Shown: positions 25,075-33,891, counted from the stretch's first letter. The stretch is 64,000 nucleotides of DNA from Kribbella steppae (GCF_004342025.1 NZ_SLWN01000001.1:479972-543971), one strand, 5' to 3'. Program-made: numbers and translations. Notes: generated by a model from the letters alone, not told the origin.

Positions 25075-25488
25075 TCACCAAGTGATCGTGGCGTCGAGCA
25101 GATCGGCCTCGACGCGCAGGAGCCGGTCGGTCGGCAGGTCGTCGTACGCGGGCCGATCGACGACGATCACCGGAGTCGCGAGGCCGTAGAGCTCATGGGC
25201 GACGAGGGCACCCAGGGCGATGATCGTGTCGGGACGGGCGAGGATGATCGCGGCCGGTCCGGTGCGGGCGCGGATCTGCTCGGCGAGCACGCTGGACGCG
25301 GAACTGGAACCTCGGCCGGACTCCATCACCAGCACGCGACCGGCCAGGACCGTGCCGCACTGCGGGTGATGCGCGTCGACGATGCGACCCTGCTCGTCGG
25401 TGCCACCCCAGAACGACAACGGCGCGGTCAATCTGATGGGCTCGCCCGATGCCGTGCCGGGGTTGAGGGTGCGCGCGTGGATCACCAT
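25075..25488 (-). CDS. Aconitase X small (swivel) subunit, DUF126
   Basis: About 137 residues, the swivelling domain of aconitase X (PF01989). The typical start of the domain, ARTLNPGTASGEPIRLTAPLSFWGG, and the VLVMESGRGSSSASSVLAE segment with the conserved SGRGSSS loop are present. With the large subunit it forms a dehydratase; bacterial two-subunit AcnX enzymes are cis-3-hydroxy-L-proline dehydratases, archaeal ones mevalonate-5-phosphate dehydratases. ATG 25488 overlaps the large subunit's end by 7 bp, ensuring coupled translation. No other hydroxyproline pathway gene is in view. Confidence 0.88.
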   Translation of the reverse strand: MVIHARTLNPGTASGEPIRLTAPLSFWGGTDEQGRIVDAHHPQCGTVLAGRVLVMESGRGSSSASSVLAEQIRARTGPAAIILARPDTIIALGALVAHELYGLATPVIVVDRPAYDDLPTDRLLRVEADLLDATITW

Positions 25489-26732
25489 GCGTCGAGTACG
25501 ACCTTTCCAGCGCGGGCGGAGGCCACACATTCCGCCAGCGATCCGATGACGACGTCGACGCCGATGTTGCCCGGTGCGTAGTGCGCCCACTTTCCGGAGT
25601 TCGTCATCACGTTCTTCCAGGCCGGCGACAGGATCGAGGTCACGTACGTGCAGGTGTCCACCACGACCGTGACACCGGCGGACTCGAGAGTCTCCAGCAC
25701 TCCGGTGTCCTCGGCGCGAGCTCGCGTCGCCCGCCCGGTGGACAGGTAGAAGGGCACCTGGAGAGGTGGCCCGTCCCGGAGAAGATCGGCCAGTTGTAGA
25801 CATTCGGCGTACGACGCATGCGGAGTACCGACACTCACCGCGTCGAGCGCACCCGATGCGATTGTCGACAATCTCCGCCGGGTGGCGCGCATCGTCTCGA
25901 GGTCGACGTCGTATCGCGGCAGGTGATCGAGCGAGCCGGTCGGCGCCTCCGGGGTGACGCCGACGACGTGGAAGAGTGCGACTCCCCCGGCCGACGCGGC
26001 CGCGGCGCCGAACGCCTTCAGACGGTCCTCGCTCACATCCTCGGGAATCCCAACCAGCACAGGGATTTCGCTGCCCACCAACGAGCCGACGTGATGTCCG
26101 AGCAACGGGTACGCCAGGTCGGACCGCAGGAACCGATCGCCGAGCGACCGACAGTCGAAGACCACGGTCCCGCGCCGCGCCTCGGTCGTCTGCAGTCCGG
26201 AGTACGGCGCTCGCCCGGTGATCGCGGCGCAGATGTCGAGGAAGTCGCCGTACCGATCGGTCCTGGCACCGAGGACCGAGTTGGCGAACACGATCGCGTT
26301 GGACTCCGCCCACGCGACATGCTCGCCGAGACCGGGACGGTTCGGGAGTTGGTACGGCGCGCAGGTCCACGTCGGCGTGCAGCCGAGATCGACGTACGCG
26401 GACATCAACTCGCGGCCGCGGAGGGCGATCTCGCGTTCGGCGTCGGTGCCGGTGCGGATCAGGCCGGGATGCAGGAGGTCCATCGAGCCGACGTTCAGGG
26501 TGGTCGGGACGCGGACCTTCGCGCCGAGCTCGACCAGTTTGTGGGCGAAGTCGAGGCTGACCTGGCCGTGGTACAGGCACGAGTCGACGTGGGCGGAGGT
26601 GATCTCGACCAGCCGCGGCGCACCCTCGATCCGGGCCAGGCTGACGATCACCCGCAGCGCGAGTGCGACACCGTCGCCGTCCTGACCGCCGAGCATTCGT
26701 TCTTCCTCGGCGGTCAGGCGCAGATTGTCCAC
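25482..26732 (-). CDS. Aconitase X large (catalytic) subunit
   Basis: About 416 residues, DUF521/AcnX catalytic family (PF04412). N-terminal LTAEEERMLGG and the segments GARTDRYGDFLDICAAITGR, DTCTYVTSIL and MTNSGKWAHYAPGNIGV are family signatures; the cysteines in these regions ligate an iron-sulfur cluster in studied members. It is predicted, with the small subunit, to dehydrate cis-3-hydroxy-L-proline to pyrroline-2-carboxylate or act on a related hydroxyacid. It is first in a two-gene operon (7-bp overlap). The start GTG or ATG at 26732 is the natural family start (MDNLRLTAEEE). Confidence 0.9.
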   Translation of the reverse strand: MDNLRLTAEEERMLGGQDGDGVALALRVIVSLARIEGAPRLVEITSAHVDSCLYHGQVSLDFAHKLVELGAKVRVPTTLNVGSMDLLHPGLIRTGTDAEREIALRGRELMSAYVDLGCTPTWTCAPYQLPNRPGLGEHVAWAESNAIVFANSVLGARTDRYGDFLDICAAITGRAPYSGLQTTEARRGTVVFDCRSLGDRFLRSDLAYPLLGHHVGSLVGSEIPVLVGIPEDVSEDRLKAFGAAAASAGGVALFHVVGVTPEAPTGSLDHLPRYDVDLETMRATRRRLSTIASGALDAVSVGTPHASYAECLQLADLLRDGPPLQVPFYLSTGRATRARAEDTGVLETLESAGVTVVVDTCTYVTSILSPAWKNVMTNSGKWAHYAPGNIGVDVVIGSLAECVASARAGKVVLDAW

Positions 26733-26784
26733 AATCCGAAAGTTACATCCTCAGATGATCGACGATCTTCGGATGGTTCGAGAT

Positions 26785-28950
26785 TCAGACGGTGCGGCGG
26801 CGGGAGGCCACCAGCGCACCCGCCTTGTATCCGTCAGCTCTGAGCGACTGGCCCGGCGTGACCTCCAGGATGTCGATGCTGAGCGGCGCGCCGGTGAGGT
26901 CCTCGGAGCTGATCGGCCGGTTGTCCAGGTACAGGTCGACCCGGTCGATCCCTTCCACGTTCAGCGTCACGGTGAGCGTCGTACCGCTGAAGGACGTGGT
27001 CACGCCGAGACTCCGGTGCGGCATCGCCGCCAGCAGCGAGCCGGCCTTGGCCAGCAGGTCGACGTTGCCTTCGAGCAGGTCGGCCTGCGTCATCTTGTGG
27101 GTCTCGTGCGGCCGGATGCCGAGGTCTTCCACCGGGGTGCCGGACAGTTGACCGACCCGGAGGGTGCGGCGGATCGAGACGCGCATGTTGGCACCGTTCG
27201 GCAGCGCCTCGTACGGCGAGGTCGAGTCCGGTGGCGGTGGTTCGTTCAGCAGCGCGGCGAGCAACCCATGGGTCCAGACGTTCGCGCCGCCCGCGCCGGT
27301 GTTGTCGTCGACGCCGAGGATGGTGCCGATCTCGTGGTCGGCGAACCCGGCGGCGAAGATGTCGGTCGCCGAGTACACCCGGGCGTCGGTGATCAGCACC
27401 ACCGGGCCGTGGTACGTCTGGCCGATGTCGTTCGCGCCGTCCTCGGGGGTGATCGGCTTCGCGGCCGAGTACGCCGCACCGGTCTCGGTTGCCAGGTCGA
27501 GCGAGTCGAACCACGGTCCGAGGTCGATCCCGGCCGGATTGTCCTTGTGCCGACGGCAGATCCTCAGGTTGAGCGACGTACTGATGAACTGCACCGGCTC
27601 CGGCGAGATGTACCGCGGTGTCAGCGTCTGCAGAGTGAACTCGCTGGCGTAGATGTGGCCACCGCCGTTGTCGCGAACGTCGACGATCAGACCACGCTGC
27701 GGCAGCAGGCCGGCAAGCCTGACGAACTCGTCCCGGAACGCGACCGGGTCTTGCACGCTGAAGGTGAAGATCCGCAGATGCCCGAAGGTCCCGGACGGCG
27801 TGACCGCCTCGCGGGCCCGGAACACACCGGGCATCGTGGTCGGCAGATCCGCGCCGCCGACCGCGGCCGGCGTCTTCAACTCGGCCGAACTCTGGCCGTC
27901 TTCCAACTCGACCACGTCGCGCACGTAGAGAGCCTTCTTCGCCCGGGCCTTCTCGTCGGAGTCCAGGTCCAGGCCCATCGATGCGGACGTCTCGCTGACC
28001 GCGTCCAGGTCTGTCATCGGCGGAAGGTTGGTGGTGACCTTCCACTGCTCGCGCAGCTCCTGGGTCGAGCCGTCGAGACCGATGTAGGTGAGGTTCACCC
28101 AGTCCTCGTCCGGCGGCGACTGGATCACCAACGGTCGCAGGGTGAGCGACTCCAGGCCGCGCGCCAGGTTGGCCGCGTCGTTGCTGCCGGCGAACTGCGC
28201 GCCGTTCAGGGCCACGGCGCGGGCGATCGGCGTACCGTTCCAGTGCGTCACCTCGGCACCGGGGCCGAACTGCGGAGCCGAGTAGCCGGTGACGGTCCGG
28301 GTGATCAGGTAGTGCTCCTCGCCGGCTCCGTCGTAGCACTTCTCGATCATGAACGGCAGGAAGGCGATCTTGCCGGCGAACGGGACCGGCAGTAGGTAGT
28401 TGGTGTGCAGGTCGCGGACCGAGTGGAAGATGCTCGACATCTGCCGGTGGAACATCCACTCGGGTTCCATCGTCTCGGCGGTCTGGCGCTCCATCCGCGC
28501 ACGCATCACGCGCAACCGCTGCAGTGGGTTGACCGCATGCATCGCGGCCTTCAGCGGCAGGTGCACGTAGTTCTGGTCGAGGATCAGCAACGCCTGGTCG
28601 ACGAGCAGTTTCCGCTGCCCGAGCGTCAACGTGCCGGCCGAGGCGAGGAAGTCTGGCAGCGGTACGGCGGCCGCACCCTCGACCGCGGCGGCCCGGGTGG
28701 CTTGCGTCCTGGTCGCGCGGGTCCCGGTGGTGCTCGCCATGGTCTGCTTGGCCGCCCGCTTGCTTGCGGTTGTCCGCTTGGCCGTGGCCTTTTTGGCGGT
28801 GCTCGTCCTCTTGGCTGTGCTCGTCTTCTTGGCTGTGCTCGTCCTCTTGGCTGTGCTCGTCTTCTTGCCGGTACTGGTCTTCTTGGCGGTGCTGGCCTTC
28901 TTCGCCGTCGTCTTCTTGGCAGTGGACTTCATCGTGCGTGGCTGTGACAT
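26785..28950 (-). CDS. S41-family peptidase with histone-like Lys/Ala N-terminal tail
   Basis: About 721 residues. Residues 7-75 are a basic low-complexity tail built on the 6-residue unit STAKKT/STAKRT, resembling the C-terminal tails of actinobacterial HU/HupB and eukaryotic H1. From about 95 on there is a globular protein ending in a C-terminal S41 (tail-specific protease-like) domain with LIVDVRDNGGGHIYASEF near 480 and the nucleophile segment ARVYSATDIFAAGF near 575. There is no signal peptide, so it should be cytosolic, possibly nucleoid- or polyphosphate-bound. ATG 28950 has GGGGGAGAG directly upstream. It is divergent from an M50B peptidase gene. Confidence 0.8.
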   Translation of the reverse strand: MSQPRTMKSTAKKTTAKKASTAKKTSTGKKTSTAKRTSTAKKTSTAKRTSTAKKATAKRTTASKRAAKQTMASTTGTRATRTQATRAAAVEGAAAVPLPDFLASAGTLTLGQRKLLVDQALLILDQNYVHLPLKAAMHAVNPLQRLRVMRARMERQTAETMEPEWMFHRQMSSIFHSVRDLHTNYLLPVPFAGKIAFLPFMIEKCYDGAGEEHYLITRTVTGYSAPQFGPGAEVTHWNGTPIARAVALNGAQFAGSNDAANLARGLESLTLRPLVIQSPPDEDWVNLTYIGLDGSTQELREQWKVTTNLPPMTDLDAVSETSASMGLDLDSDEKARAKKALYVRDVVELEDGQSSAELKTPAAVGGADLPTTMPGVFRAREAVTPSGTFGHLRIFTFSVQDPVAFRDEFVRLAGLLPQRGLIVDVRDNGGGHIYASEFTLQTLTPRYISPEPVQFISTSLNLRICRRHKDNPAGIDLGPWFDSLDLATETGAAYSAAKPITPEDGANDIGQTYHGPVVLITDARVYSATDIFAAGFADHEIGTILGVDDNTGAGGANVWTHGLLAALLNEPPPPDSTSPYEALPNGANMRVSIRRTLRVGQLSGTPVEDLGIRPHETHKMTQADLLEGNVDLLAKAGSLLAAMPHRSLGVTTSFSGTTLTVTLNVEGIDRVDLYLDNRPISSEDLTGAPLSIDILEVTPGQSLRADGYKAGALVASRRRTV
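28801..28908. repeat. Six 18-bp tandem units encoding the Lys/Ala tail
   Basis: Units of 18 bp (consensus on the plus strand GCTCGTCYTCTTGGCTGT) are repeated six times, degenerating toward 28908. They alternate C and T at one site, giving Arg/Lys alternation in the protein. Length variation by slippage is likely. Confidence 0.8.
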
Positions 28951-29170
28951 CTCTCCCCCAATGCGGCAGCCCCTCCCCGGGCCGCGATTCCTCAACCGTC
29001 GTCCGCGCACCGCACGATGTCAACGCCCTCGGCTCGTTGAGTCGACCGGTCTGCCACGAGCCGGCGCGGATTGCGTCGTACGGGCAACCGAGGCGTCAAC
29101 TGAAGGAGCGCGTGACCGTCCACATCCCCTTCCCGTCAGCAGTTGACCACGTGGCTGTAAGGATGGGGCG

Positions 29171-29875
29171 ATGAACGAGGTCTGGGACAGCTTGACGTCG
29201 GTGCAGCCGGAGCCGTCGCTCCGGGTGGTGATCGGCACCGGGATCGCCGCGCTGCTGCTGATCGCGTGGCGGCCGATCTGGCGGCACACGCGGCAGGTGG
29301 TGACGATCGCGCACGAGGGTGCGCACGGACTGATCGCTGCGCTCGTCGGGCGGAAGCTGGCCGGGATCCGGCTGCACTCCGACACCTCCGGAGTCACGGT
29401 GTCGCGTGGTCATCCGACCGGTCCGGGCATGATCGCCGTACTACTGGCCGGCTACCCAGGACCGGCACTGTTCGGGTTGGCTGCGGCGTTCGTGCTCAGT
29501 CGTGGGTACGCCGTTGCGCTGCTCTGGGGACTGTTGCTCGCGTTGGTGATCCTGCTGCTGCAGATCCGCAATCTCTACGGTCTCTGGTCGGTGCTCGTCT
29601 TCGGCGCGGTCGTCTTCGCGGTGTCCTGGTGGGGATCGCCGGACGTGCAGTCCGCGTTCGCACATGTGCTGACGTGGTTCCTGCTGTTGGCCGCGCCTCG
29701 CGCCGTGCTCGAGCTGCAGCACTCGCGCCGAGGTGGTGGCGGCCGGAGTTCCGACGCCGATCAGCTGCGGCGACTGACCGGCGTACCCGCGTTGATGTGG
29801 GTCGGAGTCTTCGGCCTGGTGACGCTCGGGTGTCTCGCGCTCGGCGTTGTGTGGTCGGGTGTCCTACCGGGCTAG
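29171..29875 (+). CDS. M50B-like membrane metallopeptidase
   Basis: About 234 residues with five or six predicted transmembrane helices. The zinc motif HEGAHGLIAAL (about residues 44-54) is the HExxH of Peptidase_M50B-like proteins (PF13398), and a GYPGPALFGL segment follows near residue 95. The substrate is unknown; family members resemble site-2 proteases but lack a PDZ domain. ATG 29171 is preceded by AAGGATGGGG. It is divergent from the S41 protease gene across 220 bp that hold no other gene. It ends with a 4-bp overlap on the convergent DUF5995 gene. Confidence 0.85.
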   Translation: MNEVWDSLTSVQPEPSLRVVIGTGIAALLLIAWRPIWRHTRQVVTIAHEGAHGLIAALVGRKLAGIRLHSDTSGVTVSRGHPTGPGMIAVLLAGYPGPALFGLAAAFVLSRGYAVALLWGLLLALVILLLQIRNLYGLWSVLVFGAVVFAVSWWGSPDVQSAFAHVLTWFLLLAAPRAVLELQHSRRGGGGRSSDADQLRRLTGVPALMWVGVFGLVTLGCLALGVVWSGVLPG

Positions 29876-30606
29876 GCCGGTGGTGGGAGCGTCACGCCGA
29901 AGCCGGTGATCGCGAGGCGGACGAGCACCTGGCCGGGTCGGAGGAGGTCGGCGATCTTGGCGGCGCTGAGGAGTTCCAGCTCGTCGAGGCGGGTCGCGTA
30001 CGCCGTTGGGCCGTCGAGTCGGGCGCGTTGCAATTCGGCGGTGTTGTGCCAGACCTTCTGGCGGGACTCGCGAAGGAAGCGCTGCGACGAGAGTCGGTTG
30101 AGTGGGGTGAGGACGCGGTCCACCAGGCTCCTGGCGCCCCCGAGCTGATCGTCTTCCGCACCGACGCGTTCCGCGAGTACGCCGTCGATTCGCTCGTGGT
30201 CGCGGCGGCGCCGCTCCATCAGCCGCGAGTCGGTGAAGTCCTCGTCGCTGATCACCGCCAGGAGACCTTGCGGTAGGTCGTAGTTGACGTGCGCGTTGAT
30301 CCCGAGCAGGACATGCCGCAGCGGCGGCAGCTCGGCAGGTGCGTCGAACGCGAGCCGCCAAGGCCGAGCGGTGCTCCGGCCGGCCAGATCTGCGTCGTGA
30401 GCGTCCAGGTAGAGCTCGGCGAACTTCACGTCCCAGTCCGCCACCCACTCAGGGTCCTCGAAGCGCGCCTGCTCGATCGCCGTTCCCACCGCCTGAGTGG
30501 TCCGCAGGTAGGTGCCGAGGAAGATCTGCCGATGGTTGAGCTCCTTCGGCAGTTCGTCCAGCCGCTGCTGCATCCGGGCGACCACTCCGGGAATACCATC
30601 GTTCAT
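29872..30606 (-). CDS. DUF5995 family protein
   Basis: About 244 residues, mostly helical, no signal peptide or membrane helix. The sequence matches the DUF5995 family: GVVARMQQRLDELP start, the HRQIFLGTYLRTTQAV segment (25-42) and the highly conserved LLGINAHVNYDLPQG (about 99-113) with histidine and asparagine that could bind metal. Function is unknown; related proteins appear beside uncharacterised lipoproteins. It is divergent at only 23 bp from the next gene, both ribosome sites lying back to back in that gap. It converges on the M50B gene with a 4-bp overlap. Confidence 0.85.
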   Translation of the reverse strand: MNDGIPGVVARMQQRLDELPKELNHRQIFLGTYLRTTQAVGTAIEQARFEDPEWVADWDVKFAELYLDAHDADLAGRSTARPWRLAFDAPAELPPLRHVLLGINAHVNYDLPQGLLAVISDEDFTDSRLMERRRRDHERIDGVLAERVGAEDDQLGGARSLVDRVLTPLNRLSSQRFLRESRQKVWHNTAELQRARLDGPTAYATRLDELELLSAAKIADLLRPGQVLVRLAITGFGVTLPPPA

Positions 30607-30629
30607 CGGATCTCCTCAGAGGGGGGCTC

Positions 30630-31211
30630 ATGGGGGCTTCTGGACCACGGTCGTTCGACCCGGTTGTCGTCGGCAACCGCGAGACTGACGCCTGGACTGC
30701 GTACTACCTGCACGACTGGCGTCGCTTCCTCGTCGCCTCCGTCGGGCTGGTCGGAGCCGCCTTCGGGATGACGCCGCGCCGGACCGTACTCGGAGCCTGG
30801 TTCGTACTGCGCGCCAACCAGGTTTGGGCACCGTATCCCGACAACGAGCCGGACGCGGCCCGTGCCTACATGCGCCGGTTCTTCGAGCTCGTCGTCCAGG
30901 AACACGGGCTCGATCTCGACCCTGCGCAGGCGGCCCGGCTCGAGGTCGAGTGGTGGCGCATCCACCGCGACGGCCCCGAGGAGCAACTCGAGGACGCGCT
31001 GGTCGACCTCTACAGCTATGCGTACGACGCCAAGCGCGAAGCGATCCGCCCGGCCGCACGCAAGCGGGTCGAGGCGATGGATCTGTCCGACCGTTGGGTC
31101 AAGGCAGGGTGCCGTCGCGACGACCCGCTGCTCGCCGGAGAGCGGCGGGCGCTGGTGGCGTCGTACGCCGCTCTCCGGACTGCAGTCGAGGTCAGGCCCG
31201 ACCGCCCGTGA
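30630..31211 (+). CDS. Conserved hypothetical protein
   Basis: About 193 residues, soluble, unrecognised. It begins with a hydrophilic segment, has one moderately hydrophobic stretch (LVASVGLVGAAFGMTP, 34-49) and then an acidic/basic helical region with conserved-looking motifs LRANQVWAPYPDNEPDAARAYM and WWRIHRD. The pattern (two short helices followed by a four-helix region) resembles uncharacterised actinobacterial proteins that occur near DUF5995. ATG 30630 has AGAGGGGGG at 5 nt. The 23-bp divergent spacing to the DUF5995 gene suggests co-regulation. The 3' end overlaps the convergent AKR gene by 20 bp. Confidence 0.72.
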   Translation: MGASGPRSFDPVVVGNRETDAWTAYYLHDWRRFLVASVGLVGAAFGMTPRRTVLGAWFVLRANQVWAPYPDNEPDAARAYMRRFFELVVQEHGLDLDPAQAARLEVEWWRIHRDGPEEQLEDALVDLYSYAYDAKREAIRPAARKRVEAMDLSDRWVKAGCRRDDPLLAGERRALVASYAALRTAVEVRPDRP

Positions 31212-32223
31212 TCGGGCGGTCTCGCTGGTCGGTGCCCGGGCCGCCGTACGGGTAGTCGGCAGCACCTGGATCGCTGGCCTCGTTGAGCTTCGCCGTCTCG
31301 TCCTCGGTGAGGTGGAGGTCGGCGGCGGCGAGGTTGTCATCGAGCTGCTCGAGGGTGCGTGCACCGAGGATGACCGAGGTGATCGCAGGCCGGTCGACCA
31401 GCCACGCGAGCGCTACCTGGGCCATGGAGATGCCCCGGGCCTCCGCGATCTCGCGAACCGCATCGACCACGTCGCGGACGCGCTGGTTGCGGCTGCGGCG
31501 GTGCCAGGACTCGACACCGCGGTCCGGGTTCTCACCCAGGCGGGTCGCGCCGGTCGGCTCCTCGTCGAACGAGTACTTCCCGGTCAGCCAGCCACCTCCC
31601 AGCGGCGACCACGGCAGCAGACCGAGCCCGTTGTCCTGCGCGGCCGGGACGATCTCCCACTCGATCTCACGGACCAGCAGGTTGTACTGCGGTTGGAGCG
31701 TGACGAGCCGCGACCACCCGCGCCGGTCGATCAGGTCGCACGCCTTCTGCAGCTGCCACCCGGTGAAGTTGGACAGACCGGCGTACGAGATCTTCCCCGC
31801 GCGTACGGCGTCCTCCAGGAACCCGAGCGTCTCCTCGAGCGGTGTGACCGGGTCCCACGCGTGCAACTGGTAGAGGTCGACGTGATCCACGCCGAGGCGG
31901 CTGAGCGACGCGTCGAGGGCGCGGCGCAGGTGCCGGCGGGAGGTGCCGACGTCGTTGGGTGAGTCGCCGGTCGGGAACCGGCCCTTGGTGGCGAGGACGA
32001 CGTCGTCGCGGGCGGAGCTCTTCGCCAGCCAGCGGCCGATGATGTCCTCGGAGGTGCCGGCGGTGTAGACGTCGGCGGTGTCGATGAGGTTGCCGCCGGC
32101 CTCGACGTACCGGTCCAGCTGCGCGTGCGAGCCGGCCTCGTCGGTCTCGTTGCCGAACGTCATGGTGCCGAGGGCGTAGGTGGAGACGACGGCGCCGCTC
32201 GCGCCCAGAGTGCGATATTCCAC
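31192..32223 (-). CDS. Aldo/keto reductase
   Basis: About 343 residues, complete TIM-barrel AKR of the voltage-channel beta-subunit-like/YhdN group. The catalytic set is present: the Asp in LIDTADVYTAG (about 46-56) with its Tyr, the Lys in VVLATKGRF and the His in LYQLHAWD. The C-terminal NADPH loop AITSVILGARTLEQLDDNL is intact. It reduces aldehydes or ketones; the physiological substrate is unknown. GTG 32223 has GGGAGC at 6 nt. It is convergent with the hypothetical protein (20-bp overlap) and divergent from a DinB gene 50 bp away. Confidence 0.92.
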   Translation of the reverse strand: MEYRTLGASGAVVSTYALGTMTFGNETDEAGSHAQLDRYVEAGGNLIDTADVYTAGTSEDIIGRWLAKSSARDDVVLATKGRFPTGDSPNDVGTSRRHLRRALDASLSRLGVDHVDLYQLHAWDPVTPLEETLGFLEDAVRAGKISYAGLSNFTGWQLQKACDLIDRRGWSRLVTLQPQYNLLVREIEWEIVPAAQDNGLGLLPWSPLGGGWLTGKYSFDEEPTGATRLGENPDRGVESWHRRSRNQRVRDVVDAVREIAEARGISMAQVALAWLVDRPAITSVILGARTLEQLDDNLAAADLHLTEDETAKLNEASDPGAADYPYGGPGTDQRDRPITGGRA

Positions 32224-32273
32224 GGTTGCTCCCTTTCTCAGAACTGTCCCAACCGCAGACTACGGTGGCCTTC

Positions 32274-32774
32274 ATGAAGACGAGTGAACTGCTGATCGAC
32301 GCACACAGCCGGATCCAGGAGGTCGTGCACGACGTCGTCCAGGGTCTCGACGACAAATCGCTCGCGACCCGGCCGGGCGAGACGGCCAACTCGATCGCGT
32401 GGCTGGTCTGGCACCTGACCCGGGTCCAGGACGACCACCTGGCCGACGCCGGCGGGTACGAACAGGTCCATACCGCCGGCGGCTGGCACGAACGGCTCGG
32501 ACTCCCGCTGGAGCCCGCCGACACCGGGTACGCGCACACCCCGGAGCAGGTAGCGCTGGTCCAGCTCTCGGCCGAGCAACTGCTCGGGTACTACGACGCG
32601 GTGCACGCGCGCACGGTCGAGTTCCTGGAGTCGGTCACCGACGAGGGCCTGGACCGGATCGTCGACCGCCGGTGGAACCCGCCGGTCACGCTCGGCGTGC
32701 GGCTGGTCAGCGTGATCAACGACTGCGACCAGCACGCGGGGCAGGCGGCGTACGTGAAGGGTCTGCTCAGTTGA
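32274..32774 (+). CDS. DinB-like (DUF664) protein
   Basis: About 166 residues, four-helix DinB/YfiT-like fold of the mycothiol-dependent enzyme superfamily. Metal-binding histidines are visible: His48 in WLVWHLTRVQDDHLAD and the later His in DCDQHAGQAAYVKG near the C-terminus. In actinobacteria this family supplies mycothiol S-transferases and detoxification enzymes, so a role with thiol cofactors is a plausible inference. ATG 32274 is chosen because the family begins MKTSELL; the preceding codons would add an unusual extension. The last 8 bp overlap the convergent lipoprotein gene. Confidence 0.87.
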   Translation: MKTSELLIDAHSRIQEVVHDVVQGLDDKSLATRPGETANSIAWLVWHLTRVQDDHLADAGGYEQVHTAGGWHERLGLPLEPADTGYAHTPEQVALVQLSAEQLLGYYDAVHARTVEFLESVTDEGLDRIVDRRWNPPVTLGVRLVSVINDCDQHAGQAAYVKGLLS

Positions 32775-33891
32775 GCGTGGTCTGCCAGAGAGACGTGCCG
32801 GCGATCAGGTAGAGCTTGCCGGCGTCGGTGAGGGCGGCATCGGTGACAGGACCTTCCGGGCCGCCGCTCGACTCCCGCACGGTCCAGCTGCCGTCGTACC
32901 CGCTGACCACCTTCACCTTGTTGTCCTGCGCAACGATCTGGACGAATTTATCGCCGACGACCATCGGCGGCGGCAGCTTGTCCTTGTCCCCGACCGGGAT
33001 GTCCGGCACGCCGGTCATCCGTTTGGCGGGGCCACTGCGCTCCACGTGCCAGAGTGCCAACTTGTTGTCGACGTACCCGGAGACCAGGCAGGACGTCGGC
33101 GTACAGGACGCTGTCACCGCCTGACTACGGTTGCCCGGCTCAGGCAGCGCGATCGCGCGCCACCCCTGGTTGAGCTTGGTCGACCACCAGACCGCGGCCT
33201 CCTGGGCGACCACGTTCGGCGCGAGCCGGACCTGGGACCCGACGAGCACGAGGCTGTCGCCGAGCGTCGTACCGAAACTCGGTCCCACCAGGAGCGACGG
33301 CGTACTCTGCAGCGCCGTCTTCGCCGGGTTCTGCCGGATCCACTTGGCATCGCTCTCCGGCAGCCAGACCGCGGCGTCGTTCCCGGTCTCGACACCGCCC
33401 CAGGAGCCGAGCAAGGCGCGGCCGCTCGGCGTGATGACCGCACTGAAGAGGGCACCGGCGGTCTGGCCGCCGAATGTGTTGAACTCCTGCGGATGCTCGA
33501 CCAGGCCGGTCTGGACCGAACCGGTCCACACCGTCCAGCGCACGTTCGAGTGCGCACCACCGGCCGCTCCCCCGAGGGCGAGCAACTGCTTGCCGTCGTA
33601 CGCGATCGAGTACCAGATCGCTTCGAAGGCGTACGGGCTCGCGGGGTTCGGCTTGACCGCGATCGGCTTGCGCTGGTCACCGTCGAGCAGGACGAGCTCG
33701 GGGACGACCTTGGCGCCACGATGACGCAGGCCGACCAGGACCTGATCGCCGTGTTCGGTGAGTACGACGGGCTCCGCGCCGACGTCGACCTTCGTCCAGG
33801 CGACGGGCGGCGGTGTGGGCGGCTTGTCGTCGCTGCAGGCGGCAAGGATCGCCAACGTGCCGACGAGGGCGGCGACCGCTAGACGACGCAT
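32767..33891 (-). CDS. Lipoprotein of unknown function
   Basis: About 374 residues, exported. The signal peptide ends in the lipobox ILAACS (Cys19), so the mature protein would be anchored outside the membrane. The rest is beta-rich with repeated WxxV/GSWGG-type strands, resembling a beta-propeller, and two cysteines (ASCTPTSCLVSG) that probably form a disulfide. No enzymatic motif is seen. ATG 33891 shares its A with the stop of the exonuclease III gene (TGATG), so it is translationally coupled to it, an odd partnership of a DNA repair enzyme and a surface protein. Confidence 0.82.
   Translation of the reverse strand: MRRLAVAALVGTLAILAACSDDKPPTPPPVAWTKVDVGAEPVVLTEHGDQVLVGLRHRGAKVVPELVLLDGDQRKPIAVKPNPASPYAFEAIWYSIAYDGKQLLALGGAAGGAHSNVRWTVWTGSVQTGLVEHPQEFNTFGGQTAGALFSAVITPSGRALLGSWGGVETGNDAAVWLPESDAKWIRQNPAKTALQSTPSLLVGPSFGTTLGDSLVLVGSQVRLAPNVVAQEAAVWWSTKLNQGWRAIALPEPGNRSQAVTASCTPTSCLVSGYVDNKLALWHVERSGPAKRMTGVPDIPVGDKDKLPPPMVVGDKFVQIVAQDNKVKVVSGYDGSWTVRESSGGPEGPVTDAALTDAGKLYLIAGTSLWQTTLN

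Noticed and set aside
28801..28908. 18-bp tandem repeats considered as a CRISPR-like or iteron array
   Set aside because: There are no spacers, the units are in frame in a coding region and give a Lys-rich tail.
26834..29023. 729-codon frame overlapping the S41 protease gene
   Set aside because: Same strand, shifted by one; its composition (QEDEHSQEDEHS) is the frame-shifted reading of the Lys/Ala repeat, not a protein.
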